Assembly (NCBI RefSeq): GCF_000003605.2
Contig: NW_003126029.1
Span: 1 to 38,241 of the forward strand
DNA: 38,241 nucleotides
From: Saccoglossus kowalevskii
Taxonomy: Eukaryota; Hemichordata; Enteropneusta; Harrimaniidae
Direction: 5' to 3'
Shown here: positions 36,831 through 38,241 of the stretch, piece after piece
Layout: each line of letters begins with the position of its first letter
How positions within the stretch are numbered: the stretch's first letter is position 1
Notes under the pieces: model-generated
What the model saw: the letters and a program-made list of their open reading frames with translations, nothing else
Databases searched by the model: none
Told to the model about the DNA's origin: nothing
Translations under genes and position numbers: made by a program

Positions 36831-38241
36831 CCCAAGAGATGAGGTAGAGACTCGTTACCCCCAAGAGATGAGGTAGAGACTCGTTACCGCCAAGAGATGA
36901 GGTAGAGACTCGTTACCGCCAAGAGATGAGGTAGAGACTCGTTACTGCCAAGAGATGAGGTAGAGACTCGTTACCCCCAAGAGATGAGGTAGTGACTCGT
37001 TACCCCCAAGATATGAGGTAGAGACTCGTTACCGCCAAGAGATGAGGTAGAGACTCGTTACCGCCAAGATATGAGGTAGAGACTCGTTACCGCCAAGAGA
37101 TGAGGTAGAGACTCGTTACCGCCAAGAGATGAGGTAGAGACTCGTTACCCCCAAGAGATGAGGTAGAGACTCGTTACCGCCAAGATATGAGGTAGAGACT
37201 CATTACCGCCAAGAGATGAGGTAGAGACTCGTTACCGCCAAGAGATGAGGTAGAGACTCGTTACCGCCAAGAGATGAGGTAGAGACTCGTTACCGCCAAG
37301 AGATGAGGTAGAGACTCGTTACCGCCAAAAGATGAGGTAGAGACTCGATACCCCCAAGAGATGAGGTAGAGACTCATTACCCCCAAGATATGAGGTAGAG
37401 GATCGTTAACGCCAAGAGATGAGGTAGAGACTCGTTACCGCCAAGAGATGAGGTAGAGACTCGTTACCCCCAAGAGATGAGGTAGAGACTCGTTACCCCC
37501 AAGAGATGAGGTAGAGACTCGTTACCCCCAAGAGATGAGGTAGAGACTCGTTACCCCCAAGAGATGAGGTAGAGACTCGTTACCGCCAAGAGATGAGGTA
37601 GAGACTCGTTACCGCCAAGATATGAGGTAGAGACTCATTACCGCCAAGATATGAGGTAGAGACTCGTTACCCCCAAGAGATGAGGTAGAGACTCGTTACC
37701 CCCAAGAGATGAGGTAGAGACTCGTTACCGCCAAGAGATGAGGTAGAGACTCGTTACCCCCAAGAGATGAGGTAGAGACTCGTTACCGCCAAAAGATGAG
37801 GTAGAGGATCGTTACCCCCAAGAGATGAGGTAGACTCGTTACTGCCAAGATATGAGGTAGAGACTCGTTACCCCCAAGAGATGAGGTAGAGACTCGTTAC
37901 TGCCAAGAGATGAGGTAGAGACTCGTTACAGCCAAGAGATGAGGTAGAGACTCATTACCGCCAAGAGATGAGGTAGAGACTCATTAGCCCCAAGATATGA
38001 GGTAGAGACTCGTTACCCCCAAGATATGAGGTAGAGACTCGTTACCGCCAAGAGATGAGGTAGACACTCGTTACCGCCAAGAGATGAGGTAGAGACTCGT
38101 TACCCCCAAGATATGAGGTAGAGACTCATTACTGCCAAGATATGAGGTAGAGACTCGTTACCCCCAAGAGATGAGGTAGAGACTCGTTACCCCCAAGAGA
38201 TGAGGTAGAGACTCGTTACCCCCAGGGATGAGGTAGAGACT

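Larger units (their letters stand above)
1165..37410 (+). repeat. Marker monomer type B: GGATCGTTAACGCC variant, 15 scattered copies
   Basis: A rare monomer differs from consensus at three places: GAGACTCG becomes GAGGATCG (two adjacent changes) and TTACC becomes TTAAC. The GGATCG starts at 1165, 5216, 10773, 14132, 16218, 17603, 18560, 19486, 21220, 23274, 25826, 26753, 28747, 31844 and 37400. The monomer before it always ends in the AAGATATG form, most copies have a GTAGTGAC monomer one unit further upstream, and a CTCATTACCGCC monomer usually follows. This fixed neighbourhood shows the variant arose once and spread as part of a multi-monomer unit. Each copy creates a GATC and a GTTAAC, both absent from the consensus. 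Spacings are irregular, from 926 to 5,557 bp. The interval given spans the first to last copy; only the listed positions are the marker. Confidence 0.93.
3566..37835 (+). repeat. Marker monomer pair type C: GGATCGTTACC followed by a 27-bp monomer, 9 copies
   Basis: A second rare haplotype shares GAGGATCG with type B but keeps TTACCCCC and is followed by a monomer that has lost GA (GAGGTAGACTCG, 27 bp). GGATCG starts at 3566, 4463, 5941, 22814, 23970, 28258, 29443, 34507 and 37806. The preceding monomer ends in CCGCCAAAAG, with AAAAGTTGAGG at the two earliest sites. An AAGATATG monomer follows. The two-monomer combination is diagnostic and always travels together. Types B and C probably share an ancestral GGATCG monomer. 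That is inference from the shared adjacent double change. Confidence 0.92.
1..38241 (+). repeat. 29-bp tandem minisatellite array filling the window, about 1,320 copies
   Basis: The same unit repeats head to tail from the first to the last base. In one phase it reads GAGGTAGAGACTCG then TTACCCCCAAGAGAT, 29 bp, about 52% GC and 17 of 29 purines on this strand. Common substitutions are G14 to A (CTCATT), C19 to T or A, C20 to G or A (ACCGCC, ACCACC) and G27 to T (AAGATATG). I saw no inverted monomer, inserted element, unique spacer or flanking sequence, and both window edges cut through the array. Because 29 is not a multiple of three, reading frames cycle every 87 bp. The minus strand of pure 29-mers meets TAA once per 87 bp and the plus strand meets TAG and TGA, so long coding frames are not expected. 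Size and homogeneity fit satellite DNA of a eukaryotic chromosome such as subtelomere, centromere flank or heterochromatin; which of these cannot be told. No function is claimed. Confidence 0.98.

Noticed and set aside
5216-37400. Regular 5,556-bp period suggested by equal spacings 5216-10773 and 31844-37400
   Set aside because: The sequences between these type B markers do not follow the same monomer order, and other type B spacings range from 926 to 4,051 bp, so the equality looks accidental.
1-38241. CRISPR array
   Set aside because: The period is 29 bp with no unique spacers between repeats; adjacent copies abut, and no cas genes are present.
1-38241. Telomeric repeat, because of TTACCCCC and GGGGGTAA
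   Set aside because: The unit is 29 bp and lacks any short TTAGGG-like period; the resemblance covers only a few bases.
1-38241. G-quadruplex-forming array on the minus strand
   Set aside because: There is only one G run of four or five per monomer, with about 24 nt between runs, and many monomers break it as GGCGG. Loops are too long for a standard quadruplex.
1-38241. let-7 microRNA genes on the plus strand
   Set aside because: Only the first eight bases (TGAGGTAG) agree with let-7; the following bases differ from the mature sequence and no precursor hairpin with a matching opposite arm is present.
1-38241. Assembly artefact made of one collapsed or looped repeat
   Set aside because: Monomer variants are arranged in long, non-periodic orders with private differences between block copies, which a simple looped assembly would not produce. 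Local copy-number errors still cannot be excluded without reads.

Overview
The whole window is one uninterrupted head-to-tail array of a 29-bp minisatellite, roughly 1,320 copies (38,241 bp divided by 29; an estimate, not a count). I see no gene, RNA gene, mobile element, CRISPR array, operator or unique flank. The sequence begins and ends inside the array, so the true array is longer. The organism cannot be named from this. A satellite block of this size, with a variant spectrum rich in CpG-to-TpG/CpA changes, points to a eukaryotic nuclear genome with cytosine methylation. That is inference.

The consensus monomer, split for reading, is GAGGTAGAGACTCG (positions 1-14) followed by TTACCCCCAAGAGAT (15-29). 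Recurrent variable positions are 14 (G or A), 19 (C, T or A), 20 (C or G, sometimes A) and 27 (G or T, giving AAGATATG). Length variants are 28 bp (one C lost from the C tract, very common), 27 bp (GA lost, giving GGTAGACTCG) and 30 bp (AAGAAGATG). All monomers I read lie in the same orientation and the register is never lost.

Above the monomer, the array is a mosaic of longer duplicated blocks about 0.4 to 1.4 kb long, found by following rare variant monomers. The clearest are 10501-11710 with 20948-22157 (partial copies at 19214, 25554 and 31603), 23000-24361 with 28473-29834, 4625-5394 with 17969-18738, 6213-7021 with 21842-22650, a triplet near 30.7, 32.9 and 36.2 kb, and a triplet at 7.8, 16.6 and 30.0 kb. 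Copies are direct, unevenly spaced and recombined with each other, as expected from repeated unequal exchange or amplification of multi-monomer units rather than one regular higher-order repeat.

Nothing here looks like a protein-coding or defence system. The most notable signal outside ordinary satellite behaviour is that the minus strand of almost every monomer contains CTACCTCA, the exact 8-mer target of the let-7 microRNA seed. A minus-strand transcript of this array would carry over a thousand let-7 sites spaced 29 nt apart. This may be chance, but it is specific and testable.
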